From CAYYKD01 sp964471825 (GTDB lineage: Bacteria > Spirochaetota > GWE2-31-10 > CAYYKD01): a stretch of DNA of 64,000 nucleotides. How positions within the stretch are numbered: the stretch's first letter is position 1; every line of letters starts with the position of its first letter. Location of the stretch: assembly GCA_964471825.1 (NCBI GenBank), contig CAYYKD010000001.1, positions 142,753-206,752 of the forward strand. The letters run 5' to 3'. Positions 36,009-45,058 of the stretch are shown piece after piece. The notes beneath the pieces were generated by a model, which was given only the letters and a program-made list of their open reading frames with translations, was not told the origin of the DNA and searched no databases. The position numbers and the translations under genes were made by a program.

Positions 36009-37727
36009 ATGTCGGAATCCAAAAAAAAGTTTAAATTCACGATGCCTGACACCTATGTGATAATCTTTGGTATTATTGTAATTGCATGGTTGTCAACTTT
36101 TGTTGTACCGGTTGGACAATATTCTAAAAAGCAGGTAGTTTTTCAAGAAAAATCTGAAAATCCTATCAATATCACAGGAATAGCCGAAGGCCTTATGCCG
36201 ATTTTTGGTCTCGATGATGTTGCAGAGGCAGAAAAACTCATAAACAGAAAAGGTGCTACTCTTACAATTAAAGGAATTGATCCTTCAAATGAAAGAGCAG
36301 TCAGATCACTTGCAAGGGCAAATAATGGTGAAGCTGTTAGAGGGTCTGCTGATGCCGAAAGTTTTGTAAGCAAATTTTCTAAGAAAGATAACTCCTTAGT
36401 TGCCGATAATAATGGTAAAAAACTAGTTAAACCTTTATCAATATTCAATTTTGATGCTGATTCGGGTAGCAGTAGCGGCTTTTTGAAGTTCCCTTTTGAC
36501 GGACTTAAAGACATGGTAAGTATAGTTATATTTATCATTATTATAGGTGGAGCTTTTGGTATTATTATTAAGACAGGTGCTATTGAGACCGGTATATTAG
36601 CCGTAATAAAGAAGATACAGGGTTTTAAAATTCTGGTAATTCCAATTTTATTTCTGGTATTCTCCCTTGGTGGAGCTGTGTTTGGAATGGGTGAAGAGGC
36701 TATTGCATTTGCAATGATAGTTGTTCCTCTTGTTGTTGCACTGGGTTATGATGGTATTGTAGGTGTAATGATAACCTATGGGGCAACTCAGGTTGGTTTT
36801 GCAACTTCATGGCAGAACCCTTTCTCTCTACTTGTAGCACAGGGTGTTGCAGGGATTCCTATCATGTCAGGTTGGCAGGTAAGAGTCGGCCTATATGTAT
36901 TTTTCCTTTTATTCTCAATTGTTTGGGTAACACTTTATGCATTAAAAGTTCAAAGAGACCCTTTAAAGTCACTAAGTTATGCAAGTGATGCTTATTTCAG
37001 AAATGATATTAAACATACTGAAAGCATTCATGTAAAATTTGGTCTATCTCATGCACTTGTTCTACTCTCTCTTGTAGCGGGAATAGTCTGGATAGTTTGG
37101 GGAGTTACAGGTTATGGTGCTGGTAATGGTTATTATATAGCAGAAATTGCAACTGTATTTTTTACAGTCGGTCTTGCAGCAGGTGTGATTGGTGTGATAT
37201 TCAAGATGAATAATATGACTGTAAATGATATAGCTTCATCTTTTAAGGATGGTGTAAGGGATATTATATCAGCTGCCATAATAGTAGGTTTAGCTAAGGG
37301 TGTAATACTTGTACTTGGTGGAGATCAGTCAGCAGATATGACAGTTTTCAATACGATGATTAATGGTGTAAGTTCTACTCTCAAGATGTTTCCATCTGTG
37401 ATTGGTGCATGGATGATGTATCTATTTACAGCGATTTTCAATTTCTTTGTTACCTCAGGCTCTGCAAAGGCTGGGTTAATAGTTCCTGTATTATCTGTAA
37501 TTGCAGATCAACTTCAGATTTCAAGACAAATCGCTTGTCTTTCATTCCAACTTGGTGATGGCTTTACCAACATGATAGTTCCTACCTCCGGAGCTTTGAT
37601 GGGGTCGCTTGCTGCAGCTAGAATGGACTGGACAACATGGGCAAAATTTCAATGGAAACTTCAGCTTATCTACTTTGGATTTGGCTCTTTGATAGTAATT
37701 GGAGCAGTAATTTTTAATTTCAGTTAA
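36009..37727 (+). CDS. YfcC/C4-dicarboxylate-carrier-like membrane transporter
   Basis: The start is at 36009, with AGGAGG five bases upstream. The 572-residue chain begins with FKFTMPDTYVIIFGIIVIAWLSTFVVPVGQY, quoted here in two parts: FKFTMPDTYVI and WLSTFVVPVGQY. This is the typical YfcC opening. About twelve membrane segments follow. Conserved parts are FGMGEEAIAFAMIVVPL, YGATQVGFATSWQNPFS and the C-terminal SGSAKAGLIVPVLSVIADQL and LGDGFTNMIVPTSGALMGSL. An unusually long loop of about 120 residues lies between the first two membrane segments. YfcC relatives are annotated as carriers of amino acids, peptides or short organic acids; the substrate here is unknown. It is followed by a terminator. 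Confidence 0.85.
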   Translation: MSESKKKFKFTMPDTYVIIFGIIVIAWLSTFVVPVGQYSKKQVVFQEKSENPINITGIAEGLMPIFGLDDVAEAEKLINRKGATLTIKGIDPSNERAVRSLARANNGEAVRGSADAESFVSKFSKKDNSLVADNNGKKLVKPLSIFNFDADSGSSSGFLKFPFDGLKDMVSIVIFIIIIGGAFGIIIKTGAIETGILAVIKKIQGFKILVIPILFLVFSLGGAVFGMGEEAIAFAMIVVPLVVALGYDGIVGVMITYGATQVGFATSWQNPFSLLVAQGVAGIPIMSGWQVRVGLYVFFLLFSIVWVTLYALKVQRDPLKSLSYASDAYFRNDIKHTESIHVKFGLSHALVLLSLVAGIVWIVWGVTGYGAGNGYYIAEIATVFFTVGLAAGVIGVIFKMNNMTVNDIASSFKDGVRDIISAAIIVGLAKGVILVLGGDQSADMTVFNTMINGVSSTLKMFPSVIGAWMMYLFTAIFNFFVTSGSAKAGLIVPVLSVIADQLQISRQIACLSFQLGDGFTNMIVPTSGALMGSLAAARMDWTTWAKFQWKLQLIYFGFGSLIVIGAVIFNFS

Positions 37728-37746
37728 TTTTCATTGATATATTTAG

Positions 37747-37771
37747 ACTGCCCGTAAGGGCAGTTTTTTTT
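37747..37771 (+). terminator. rho-independent terminator
   Basis: Stem ACTGCCC/GGGCAGT with loop GTAA and then eight Ts, about 20 bases after the transporter stop. Confidence 0.9.
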
Positions 37772-37896
37772 AGTAACCGCAACAACATGTCGATCAGTAT
37801 TACTAAACGATACTTAGAACGAAACTAAAAAGAGCGATACTAAAAAAATACTAAAAACAATACTATTTAGCAATAAATTGTTCTATCACAGTTATA

Positions 37897-37926
37897 TTGA
37901 TTGGATTTTTTTTTAAAGAATATAGC
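37897..37926 (+). promoter_or_regulatory. possible promoter of the diguanylate cyclase gene
   Basis: TTGATT (37897-37902), an 18-base spacer and TATAGC (37921-37926), 23 bases before the ATG. Confidence 0.4.
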
Positions 37927-37949
37927 TTTTATTTATTTTGGAGTAACAC

Positions 37950-39023
37950 ATGAGTAGTCCCGATATGGAGATGATTAATAAACTTAACGAAGCAGGCATT
38001 ACTGAACAGATACAGAAATTGCGGACTGCACTTAGAGACAAGGACTTACTACTCTATGATGCTGTTCAGATATTTGAAAAAAATACAATCGATGATCTGG
38101 TAGAATATGTAATAACCAAGTTTCTAGATAAATTTATTCCATCATACCTTGTATTTTACATTCAAGACTACTTTCATCCTGAAAAGATTAATTCTATATG
38201 TTACACAAATATGAAAAGAACAGATTCGCCCATTTTAGTAGACTCGCTCAAACCATATAAGAAGGTATTTGACCTTTTTTCGTCCTCCTTAACATTTGAA
38301 GCCTTCGAAAATTTGGTAGATAATAAAGAAACAACAGACATTTTTAACAGTATTAATCCTGAGGTTATAATCCCGCTGATGGGAAAAGAGGGTTCATATG
38401 GTTTTATCGTTGTAAGTCAGAAGGTTGTCGGTGATAAATATTCAGAGAAGGAACTTTCATATATCAATCAGCTTATGAAATTTACTTCTATCAGCCTTCA
38501 GAATATTATCAATTACTCTCGAGCAACTGTAGATCAAAAAACAAAACTCTATAACCATAGCTATTTTACCAGACGCCTAAGTCAGGAACTCTCTAGAATC
38601 AAGAGATATCAAACTAAAATTGCCGTAATAATGCTTGATCTCGATCACTTTAAGAAGTTTAACGATACACATGGACATCTGGCTGGTGATATTCTTCTTG
38701 AGGAGGTCGCAGCAACCTTGATGAGGTCAGTTAGAAATGAGGATGTTGTTGCAAGATTTGGAGGTGAAGAATTTATACTTATGCTCGTAGAGTGTGATCC
38801 GGATTATGCACATGAGACAGCAGAGCGAATGAGAAAGTCTATATCAGAGATAAGTATTCCATACTATGGCAAGAATCTTTCAACAACCGCCAGTATGGGA
38901 TTGATTAATATCTCACATGAGAGCATCTCTGATATATCAGAAATACTTAGAAATGTTGATTCTGCCCTCTATTTAAGTAAGGAAGGCGGTAGAAATCAAT
39001 GTACAGTTTTTGCCAACAACTAA
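37950..39023 (+). CDS. diguanylate cyclase with N-terminal GAF-like domain
   Basis: The enzyme makes cyclic di-GMP from two GTP. It has 357 residues and no membrane segment. Residues about 40-180 form a GAF-like sensor (PLMGKEGSYGFIVVSQK), and 195-355 form the GGDEF domain. The active site is FGGEEF, the substrate-helix part is DLDHFKKFNDTHGHLAGD, and YLSKEGGRNQ closes the domain. An RxxD inhibitory site (RNED) sits five residues before GGEEF, as in PleD, so product inhibition is likely. GGAGTAAC precedes the ATG. The gene is flanked by a terminator upstream and stands alone. The GAF ligand is unknown. Confidence 0.92.
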   Translation: MSSPDMEMINKLNEAGITEQIQKLRTALRDKDLLLYDAVQIFEKNTIDDLVEYVITKFLDKFIPSYLVFYIQDYFHPEKINSICYTNMKRTDSPILVDSLKPYKKVFDLFSSSLTFEAFENLVDNKETTDIFNSINPEVIIPLMGKEGSYGFIVVSQKVVGDKYSEKELSYINQLMKFTSISLQNIINYSRATVDQKTKLYNHSYFTRRLSQELSRIKRYQTKIAVIMLDLDHFKKFNDTHGHLAGDILLEEVAATLMRSVRNEDVVARFGGEEFILMLVECDPDYAHETAERMRKSISEISIPYYGKNLSTTASMGLINISHESISDISEILRNVDSALYLSKEGGRNQCTVFANN

Positions 39024-39105
39024 GATATTAACCTTTTAATAAATTTCTTTAAAATTTCTTTAACTATTTATTGATTTTATTTATTTTTTATTTAAAAATA
39101 TTTGT

Positions 39106-39459
39106 ATGAATAAAACACAAGTAAGCAGGCCATTTTTAACACATCTTATTATAAATGTACCCGTTTTATTCTTTTTTATATTATTCACCTCCTTTACTGT
39201 TTTATATATTCTCAAACATAATAACTTTTTGCTTATTCCTGCATGGTGGTCACTTTGTGCATCAATCATACTTACAATTGACTACTATAAACGAAAACGA
39301 ACCGATTATGCTAAATTATTACATATTCTAAACACAAGGGGAATTGATCCAATCACTGTAAATAGGCTGCAAAATACGATCTGTGGATTGTGCATTCTTA
39401 TTGCCCTCCATTATGCGACCGGTAGAACCCCGAAACATAAATTTAGAACTTTTTCTTGA
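39106..39459 (+). CDS. small membrane protein, unknown function
   Basis: This 117-residue frame has two hydrophobic segments (about 12-36 and 41-60) and a third weaker one near 90-103, with a basic loop DYYKRKRTDYAK between. No ribosome site is visible before the ATG, which lowers confidence in the exact start. Codon use looks like that of neighbouring genes. I do not recognise a family. It follows the diguanylate cyclase by 82 bases and is followed by a weak hairpin. Confidence 0.5.
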   Translation: MNKTQVSRPFLTHLIINVPVLFFFILFTSFTVLYILKHNNFLLIPAWWSLCASIILTIDYYKRKRTDYAKLLHILNTRGIDPITVNRLQNTICGLCILIALHYATGRTPKHKFRTFS

Positions 39460-39503
39460 TTTGTGATATTTTATTAGATTTAGTAATTAACTAATTTATG
39501 AGG

Positions 39504-39527
39504 CTCTTTATTACAAAGAGATCTTTT
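39504..39527 (+). terminator. weak terminator-like hairpin
   Basis: Stem CTCTTT/AAAGAG with loop ATTAC, followed by ATCTTTT. It lies between the small membrane gene and the DUF898-like gene. Confidence 0.35.
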
Positions 39528-39571
39528 AATTGGTAGCTTTAAATAATAGATGTTTTTAAAAGGAGGATTTT

Positions 39572-40327
39572 ATGTTTGGAAAATTTCACTATGATGCCAA
39601 AGGCTCTGAGTACTTTAGTACCGTTTTTGTACAGATTTTATTATCAATACTGACACTTGGTTTCTATTACCCCTGGGCAATTGTTAAAATAGTAAGATTC
39701 TATTGCGATCATTTAACTATTGATGGAAGACGATTTTCATTTGAAGGTAAGGGTGGCGAGCTTTTTATTCTATTTTTAATTCAAATATTACTTGTATCTA
39801 TAACACTCGGGATCTACCTTCCATGGGCAATAGTTAATATTGAAAAATTTATGTGCGAAAAAATTACCCTTGATAACAAGCCTTTTTTAACAGAGATCAC
39901 TGGCGGCAAGCTGTTTAGTATCATCTTCATCAGCTATGTCTTAACAATAGTAACTCTAGGAATCTATGCAGCATGGGCATATGTAAATATTACTCGTTAT
40001 TTTATTGAGAACAGCAAATATGACGGTGTACATTTTTCATTTAATGCAACAGGTGGTGAAGTCTTTTCGTTATATTTGGGACAAATACTTCTAACTATTA
40101 TAACATTTGGCATCTACTATCCATGGGCTAGAGTCAAAATAGATAGTTTTATGTGCAAAAATACCGGGTATATGGAACGGCATTTTAGATTCGCAGGAAA
40201 TGGGGGAACTCTGTTTTCATTAATATTTAAAGGTGTTCTACTATCAGCAGTGACTTGCGGCATATATTTTTTTTGGTTTCAGAACGAGCTTTCATCATTT
40301 TATTTTAATAATCTTTCATTAGAATGA
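39572..40327 (+). CDS. DUF898/YjgN-like membrane protein with internal repeats
   Basis: This 251-residue protein has a strong ribosome site (AAGGAGG five bases before the ATG). It is built of five repeats of about 49 residues. Each begins with an F...G.G.E.F start and continues through a membrane hairpin ending in TLGIYxPWAxVxI. Visible copies include LTLGFYYPWAIVKI, ITLGIYLPWAIVNI, VTLGIYAAWAYVNI, ITFGIYYPWARVKI and a degenerate VTCGIYFFWFQNEL. This matches the DUF898 (YjgN) family, whose function is unknown. The radical SAM gene follows after 41 bases and may share its transcript. Confidence 0.85.
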   Translation: MFGKFHYDAKGSEYFSTVFVQILLSILTLGFYYPWAIVKIVRFYCDHLTIDGRRFSFEGKGGELFILFLIQILLVSITLGIYLPWAIVNIEKFMCEKITLDNKPFLTEITGGKLFSIIFISYVLTIVTLGIYAAWAYVNITRYFIENSKYDGVHFSFNATGGEVFSLYLGQILLTIITFGIYYPWARVKIDSFMCKNTGYMERHFRFAGNGGTLFSLIFKGVLLSAVTCGIYFFWFQNELSSFYFNNLSLE

Positions 40328-40368
40328 TAATATTATCACTATTCATTTTTTAATTATAGCAGGTTTTA

Positions 40369-41208
40369 GTGAAAAAATTTAAGTCCATTTTTATCGAGAT
40401 TACCAATATTTGCAACCTCAAGTGCAGTTTTTGCTCTGATGTAAAGAAGACAAAACATTATATTTCAGGAGAGTCTTTTAAGCATATACTAGACAAAATA
40501 TATGGACACACAGAGTATATAAATCTTCATGTCAAGGGCGAACCCTTAACTCATCCCAATATATATGAAATCCTGGAACTCTGTGACAAATATCATCTTA
40601 AGGTTAACCTCGTTACAAATGGGACACTCATAAAAGCCAGGTCTCAAATACTTCTTGAAAGTAGGGCATTAAGGATTATTCATTTTTCACTTCATAGCCT
40701 TAGTTCACAGCCGGAATATACTTCGCATATGAACGACATTATAGAATTTTCAAAGAAAACTCTTTTAGATACGAACATTCATATAAATTTTCGACTCTGG
40801 AATAAACCAGTCAACTCTGCCTTTACAGAATTTATTCTAGATACAATTAATAATAACTTCAATACACAGATCCAACCTCAGGATATTACATATAAACGAA
40901 AATTCTCCATTAATAGACAGCTTCATATTCATATTGATGATGAGTTTAAATGGCCTGAGTTGAATGATCCTATCTGCAATCTGAAAGGTTTTTGTTACGG
41001 AACCAGAACTCATATCGGGATACTATCTGATGGTACAGTCATCCCCTGTTGTCTGGACAGCAACGGTGTCATAAATCTCGGTTCTATCTTTGATCAAAAC
41101 TTATCAGATATAATACAATCGGAGAGATTTAAAAACATATATAGAAGTTTCTCTGACCGCAAGCCCTACGAGGATTTATGTAGAAGATGCTCTTTTATGG
41201 CAAAGTAG
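40369..41208 (+). CDS. radical SAM protein with SPASM-like C-terminus
   Basis: The start is a GTG at 40369 with an AGG near it. The 279-residue protein has the radical SAM cluster motif ICNLKCSFC (Cys15, Cys19, Cys22), the SAM-binding GEP motif (HVKGEPLTHPN) and VNLVTNGTLI. The C-terminal part has the SPASM-like pattern GILSDGTVIPCCLDSNG, then INLGSIFDQNLSDIIQS, then LCRRCSF, which would hold a second iron-sulfur cluster. SPASM enzymes modify peptides or mature other enzymes, but no precursor peptide is visible beside it. It may be cotranscribed with the DUF898-like gene. The substrate is unknown. Confidence 0.85.
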   Translation: MKKFKSIFIEITNICNLKCSFCSDVKKTKHYISGESFKHILDKIYGHTEYINLHVKGEPLTHPNIYEILELCDKYHLKVNLVTNGTLIKARSQILLESRALRIIHFSLHSLSSQPEYTSHMNDIIEFSKKTLLDTNIHINFRLWNKPVNSAFTEFILDTINNNFNTQIQPQDITYKRKFSINRQLHIHIDDEFKWPELNDPICNLKGFCYGTRTHIGILSDGTVIPCCLDSNGVINLGSIFDQNLSDIIQSERFKNIYRSFSDRKPYEDLCRRCSFMAK

Positions 41209-41282
41209 TATTTCATTCAAACCAATTTTTTAAAAGAACAGAAATAACTCTTTGGAATAAATATTAAAACCAATAGTCTAAT

Positions 41283-41735
41283 CTATGATAAATCTGGCAG
41301 GACCAACTCTTTCTTTGTTCTAGAGTTCATAAAATCCCTTAGTATTCCGCAGGCAGCGACCTGATCAAGCTCTTTCTTTATATTCTTGTTTTTTACCTTG
41401 ACACTTTTCATTATTGTCTTGGCTTCAATTGTAGAATACCTCTCATCCTGTTCGTATATTCTCAAAGTGATATTAGAGTTTTTTAGGAATTTTACAAGGT
41501 CTGAAATGAAGTCAATAACAATTCGAGCCTGCGGACCAATTTCAGAGTTCTGATCGTATGGAAGTCCAACAACTATTTCAGAAATTTCTTTTTGGATAAC
41601 TATCTCTTTGATATTTTCAAGTAATGTTTCATCATTAATCAGTGTTGCAAAGCCTGAAGTTGTAATTCTTAGTGGATCTGTAATTGCAATGCCAACCCGG
41701 GTATTACCATAATCAATACCCATCAGACGGTTCAT
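41283..41735 (-). CDS. ruvX: RuvX/YqgF-family RNase H-fold nuclease
   Basis: RuvX (YqgF) is a putative Holliday junction resolvase that also acts in pre-16S rRNA 5' end processing. The 150-residue length is typical. MGIDYGNTRVGIAITDP holds the first acidic residue, EIVVGLPYDQ the central strand, and YEQDERYSTIEA the family DER motif with the second acidic site. The gene overlaps the upstream small gene by four bases (ATGA), so the two are translationally coupled. No obvious terminator follows. Confidence 0.92.
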   Translation of the reverse strand: MNRLMGIDYGNTRVGIAITDPLRITTSGFATLINDETLLENIKEIVIQKEISEIVVGLPYDQNSEIGPQARIVIDFISDLVKFLKNSNITLRIYEQDERYSTIEAKTIMKSVKVKNKNIKKELDQVAACGILRDFMNSRTKKELVLPDLS

Positions 41736-42079
41736 TTTTTCATCTCGGCATCAAAATTATCAAAGACATCCCTGAGTAAAAATATGTGATCACTTATTAG
41801 TTTTACGGCAATCTCATTATCACCTAGTTCACACAGTGCAACTACCAGATCACTAATTGCTTGCCTTACTTTAACATCAGCCGATTTTACGACTTCTGCT
41901 TTAGAGGATAATTTTGACTGTGCCTGAGTAGGTTTGTTTGGTGGATTCATATTTTCCCTTCTAATAGTTCTAACAATTGCATCATGCGTATCACTGATGA
42001 TGTTCTTGTTAAATACACTAACATTTGGTTGTTTCTTATTATTAATTTTATTAACAATGTTCATTTCGTCTTTGTTCAT
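41732..42079 (-). CDS. small protein coupled to ruvX, unknown function
   Basis: The likely start is the ATG at 42079, giving 115 residues; a GTG at 42088 is possible. There is no ribosome site, but a TATAGT sequence ends seven bases before the ATG, so the message may be leaderless. The N-terminal half is polar and probably disordered. The C-terminal half is helical (VRQAISDLVVALCELGDNEIA and a final LRDVFDNFDAEMKK). It overlaps ruvX as ATGA. I do not recognise the family; the coupling suggests a RuvX-linked role. Confidence 0.65.
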   Translation of the reverse strand: MNKDEMNIVNKINNKKQPNVSVFNKNIISDTHDAIVRTIRRENMNPPNKPTQAQSKLSSKAEVVKSADVKVRQAISDLVVALCELGDNEIAVKLISDHIFLLRDVFDNFDAEMKK

Positions 42080-42199
42080 AACGAACACTATAATATTTTT
42101 AACGACTTGTAAAGTATTAATTACTTTTTCCCGTGTTTTTAAATGCTTTTACTAAAACTATTTTCGTAATTATATTTTAAATTTTACTTACAATTTTAT

Positions 42200-42228
42200 T
42201 TGAATATTTGATTATTTTAGGATATAAT
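42200..42228 (+). promoter_or_regulatory. sigma-70 type promoter of the lipoprotein/symporter operon
   Basis: TTGAAT (42200-42205), a 17-base spacer and perfect TATAAT (42223-42228), 34 bases before the ATG. Confidence 0.75.
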
Positions 42229-42261
42229 TAATTATAATTTATTTTTTTTACGGAGAATTCT

Positions 42262-43596
42262 ATGAAAGTAACTAATGTTTTTATGTACTTAGTTCTTGTT
42301 ACTATTATCGCTCAAACAATTATCTATACTGGATGTGAACAAACAGACCCTAATAAACCTGACCCTGTTGTAGCCATCTATGGTGGAAGTGACCCGTCAG
42401 GCCATTTCATTGAAGTAAAAATTGATAGAACAAATTCAACTGTAACAAAAATTGATCATTCCACAAGTGAAACTTTTGGTCCATATCCATTTGGCATTGA
42501 TCAAGGTTATAAAAACACCACAGGTATATCAATAGTATATAATGCTATCATTGATCCAAGTGCCACTGAGGGACAACCTAAGTATGTCAGATTTGTTGAA
42601 TTCAAAGACACTGCTCTGCTCTTTGTGTTGTTTGATGTTAATGAGAAGCCGCTCGGTAATCCGAATTATGCCGTGATCAAAGAGAAAGTTGATAAATCTA
42701 CTTTCTATGATAAGGCATACAATTGGATGAGATTTATTGTTGATGATGAATCTGTTGATGATGAATCTGTTGACCATGATATGAATACCGGTTTTGCTGC
42801 ATTTGACAATGCATCAGGAGAAGGCCTATTGTATGGAGCCGCATATAGCCAACGAGCAGAACATGAAAAATGGGCTGGTTACACCAATGGAATAAATGAT
42901 ATAAATGAAGGTGATTTCGTTAAGGTCGACAGTTTTCTATACGATCCTCTTTCTCACTCAACTTACTTCTATGCTGATAGTGACATCTGGGATAACAGAG
43001 TTAGTTTTGCCGGTAATGAAAACGGAACAAACATAGTGAATTTTGGTGCTGATCAAGGTGGGGGCTCAGGTTTGTTTATACCTCAAAACTATGGGATTAA
43101 AGAATGGAATGCGGACTGGAATGGTGTCTATTATTCTGTTCTATATAACTATACTACAGATTCTACTAACTCTGTAACAAATTCTTCAATTCAACCTATC
43201 AAAATTAAAATCTACTCCGAATCAGATAATTTTTTTGTAGAAGGTTATGATGATAATGAATCTACTCAAACCGCTACTCCACTCTTTGGACCGCTTATGA
43301 TAATACCAACAAATGATTTATCATCAGATAACAGCCCGGGCGGAATAGCAAAAATTGTAACTCAATTTGCAACTATATCAAACAATAACACCGCATCATC
43401 CAATATCGTAAAGAGTGCAAACAACTGTTACGGTTCATTTGTACTACCGGAGGAAAGTGGCATTACAACTATTATTATGGATCCAGATGGTAGATTTGCC
43501 GGGTTCACTGGCTTCACGATACAAGAAAACTCGGTTGATTATAGATTTGGATTCTGCATTAAGGATGAAAACTATGTCGACCCAACTCCACAATAA
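42262..43596 (+). CDS. predicted lipoprotein cotranscribed with a sugar symporter
   Basis: This 444-residue protein has a lipoprotein signal ending QTIIYTGC. The mature part is acidic and strand-rich, without recognisable catalytic motifs. A 15-base tandem duplication (42739-42753 and 42754-42768) encodes the repeat DDESV-DDESV and could vary in copy number. The ribosome site is ACGGAGAA. A GPH-type symporter gene follows after 32 bases, so a role in binding or degrading a sugar or glycoside is possible, but no glycosidase motif is visible. Confidence 0.7.
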   Translation: MKVTNVFMYLVLVTIIAQTIIYTGCEQTDPNKPDPVVAIYGGSDPSGHFIEVKIDRTNSTVTKIDHSTSETFGPYPFGIDQGYKNTTGISIVYNAIIDPSATEGQPKYVRFVEFKDTALLFVLFDVNEKPLGNPNYAVIKEKVDKSTFYDKAYNWMRFIVDDESVDDESVDHDMNTGFAAFDNASGEGLLYGAAYSQRAEHEKWAGYTNGINDINEGDFVKVDSFLYDPLSHSTYFYADSDIWDNRVSFAGNENGTNIVNFGADQGGGSGLFIPQNYGIKEWNADWNGVYYSVLYNYTTDSTNSVTNSSIQPIKIKIYSESDNFFVEGYDDNESTQTATPLFGPLMIIPTNDLSSDNSPGGIAKIVTQFATISNNNTASSNIVKSANNCYGSFVLPEESGITTIIMDPDGRFAGFTGFTIQENSVDYRFGFCIKDENYVDPTPQ

Positions 43597-43628
43597 GACT
43601 AGAAAATTATACATTTAAAGGACACAAA

Positions 43629-44999
43629 ATGACAAAACAAAAACTGCCCGTCTCTGTAAAGATCACATATTCTATTGGACAGCTCGGCTGGTCAACTCTG
43701 GTTAATTTAATTGGTCTTCAACTTGTCTATTTCTATATACCACCTGAAAATGCCGGTATAAAGAGCTACATTCCTCAGATAACATTCCTAGTTGTGTTAA
43801 ACATTATCTCGATACTTGCAGCGGCCGGTAGACTTTGGGATGCAGTAACAGATCCATTGATTGCTAACATGAGTGATCGATGGAAAGGTAAAAACGGCAG
43901 AAGAATCCCATTTTTAATCGCTGGTAGCATACCTGCAGCAGTCTTTTGTGTAATGATGTTTTTTCCGGTTGTTAATAAGGTAAGCTACTTAAATGTTTTC
44001 TGGCTTTTTACAGCTCAGTCTTTGTTTTACCTTTTTTTAACAGTCTATGTTACTCCATATTTTGCACTCCTGCCTGAGCTAGGACACACCTCAGATGAGA
44101 AACTCAATCTATCTACCTACATTTCGATTACCTATGCCCTAGGGATAATTCTTGCTTCGCAGGCTCCAAATATCGGGAACCTATTTAAATCGCTCTTTTC
44201 TATAACCGACAATGCTCTCGCATTACAACTTGCCATTGCAACACTTGCACTATTTGCCTCCCTATGTATGCTTTTTCCCGCACTAAAAATAAAAGAGAGT
44301 GATTATTGCGAGGCGACACCATCGGATATCCCGCTCTTTCAAGCACTTGCAAAGACCTTCAAGAATGTTGGTTTTAGATTCTATGTTGTTGCAGATTTCT
44401 CCTATTTTATGGGGCTTACAATAGTTATGACAGGACTTGCCTATTATATCACAGTTCTTCTTGGACTTGAGGACGCGATGATGGGGATATTATTACCTGT
44501 TATGATCCTTGTTTCATTTGTATTCTATCCATTTGTAAATATTCTAGCTAAGAAGACAGGTAAGAAAGTTCTTGTAACACTTTCATTTCTTACTATGAGT
44601 GCAGTTTTTGCATCAATCTTTTTTCTCGGTAAGTTTCCATTTTCATCTGTACTGCAGGGCTACATGTTAGTTATATGCTATGCTGTACCACTATCGTTTC
44701 TGAGTGTTCTACCAAACGCAATACTAGCTGATATCGCTGAACATGACGGCCTTAAGACGGGGATCAAGCAGGAAGGAATGTTCTTTGCAGCACGAACTCT
44801 CATGCAGAAGTTCGGGCAGACAGCCGGAGTTCTTACATTTGCTATGCTTACTACATTTGGTAAGGACCCAGGAAATGACCTTGGTATTCGGATTAGTGGA
44901 ATAGTAGGATTTGCACTGTGTATCTTTGCCGGTATTATTTTTATCGGATTTAATGAAAGGAAGATTCTACTCGAAACTGATGAGTTAAAAAAACAATAA
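43629..44999 (+). CDS. GPH-family (glycoside-pentoside-hexuronide) cation symporter
   Basis: This 456-residue protein has about twelve membrane segments. The GPH signature is near residue 80 (AAGRLWDAVTDPLIANMSDR followed by KNGRRIPF). FFAARTLMQKFGQTAGVL near the C-terminus is also typical of the MelB-like fold. Such proteins import glycosides or sugar acids with a cation. AAAGGACAC precedes the ATG, and it shares the operon with the upstream lipoprotein. The substrate cannot be inferred; the absence of a catabolic gene next to it is notable. Confidence 0.88.
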   Translation: MTKQKLPVSVKITYSIGQLGWSTLVNLIGLQLVYFYIPPENAGIKSYIPQITFLVVLNIISILAAAGRLWDAVTDPLIANMSDRWKGKNGRRIPFLIAGSIPAAVFCVMMFFPVVNKVSYLNVFWLFTAQSLFYLFLTVYVTPYFALLPELGHTSDEKLNLSTYISITYALGIILASQAPNIGNLFKSLFSITDNALALQLAIATLALFASLCMLFPALKIKESDYCEATPSDIPLFQALAKTFKNVGFRFYVVADFSYFMGLTIVMTGLAYYITVLLGLEDAMMGILLPVMILVSFVFYPFVNILAKKTGKKVLVTLSFLTMSAVFASIFFLGKFPFSSVLQGYMLVICYAVPLSFLSVLPNAILADIAEHDGLKTGIKQEGMFFAARTLMQKFGQTAGVLTFAMLTTFGKDPGNDLGIRISGIVGFALCIFAGIIFIGFNERKILLETDELKKQ

Positions 45000-45007
45000 A
45001 AAATAAA

Positions 45008-45037
45008 AAAAGGGTGACCTTTGAAGCCATCCCTTTT
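45008..45037 (-). terminator. terminator of flaB
   Basis: On the minus strand AAAAGGG (45037-45031) pairs with CCCTTTT (45014-45008), with part of the interior also paired, and a T-rich tail follows. It lies 22 bases after the flaB stop. Confidence 0.7.
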
Positions 45038-45058
45038 CCCCTAAAATCGTGCTTAAAA

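Noticed and set aside
40369..41208. Radical SAM gene as part of a peptide natural-product cluster
   Set aside because: No precursor peptide, protease or dedicated transporter is present next to it.
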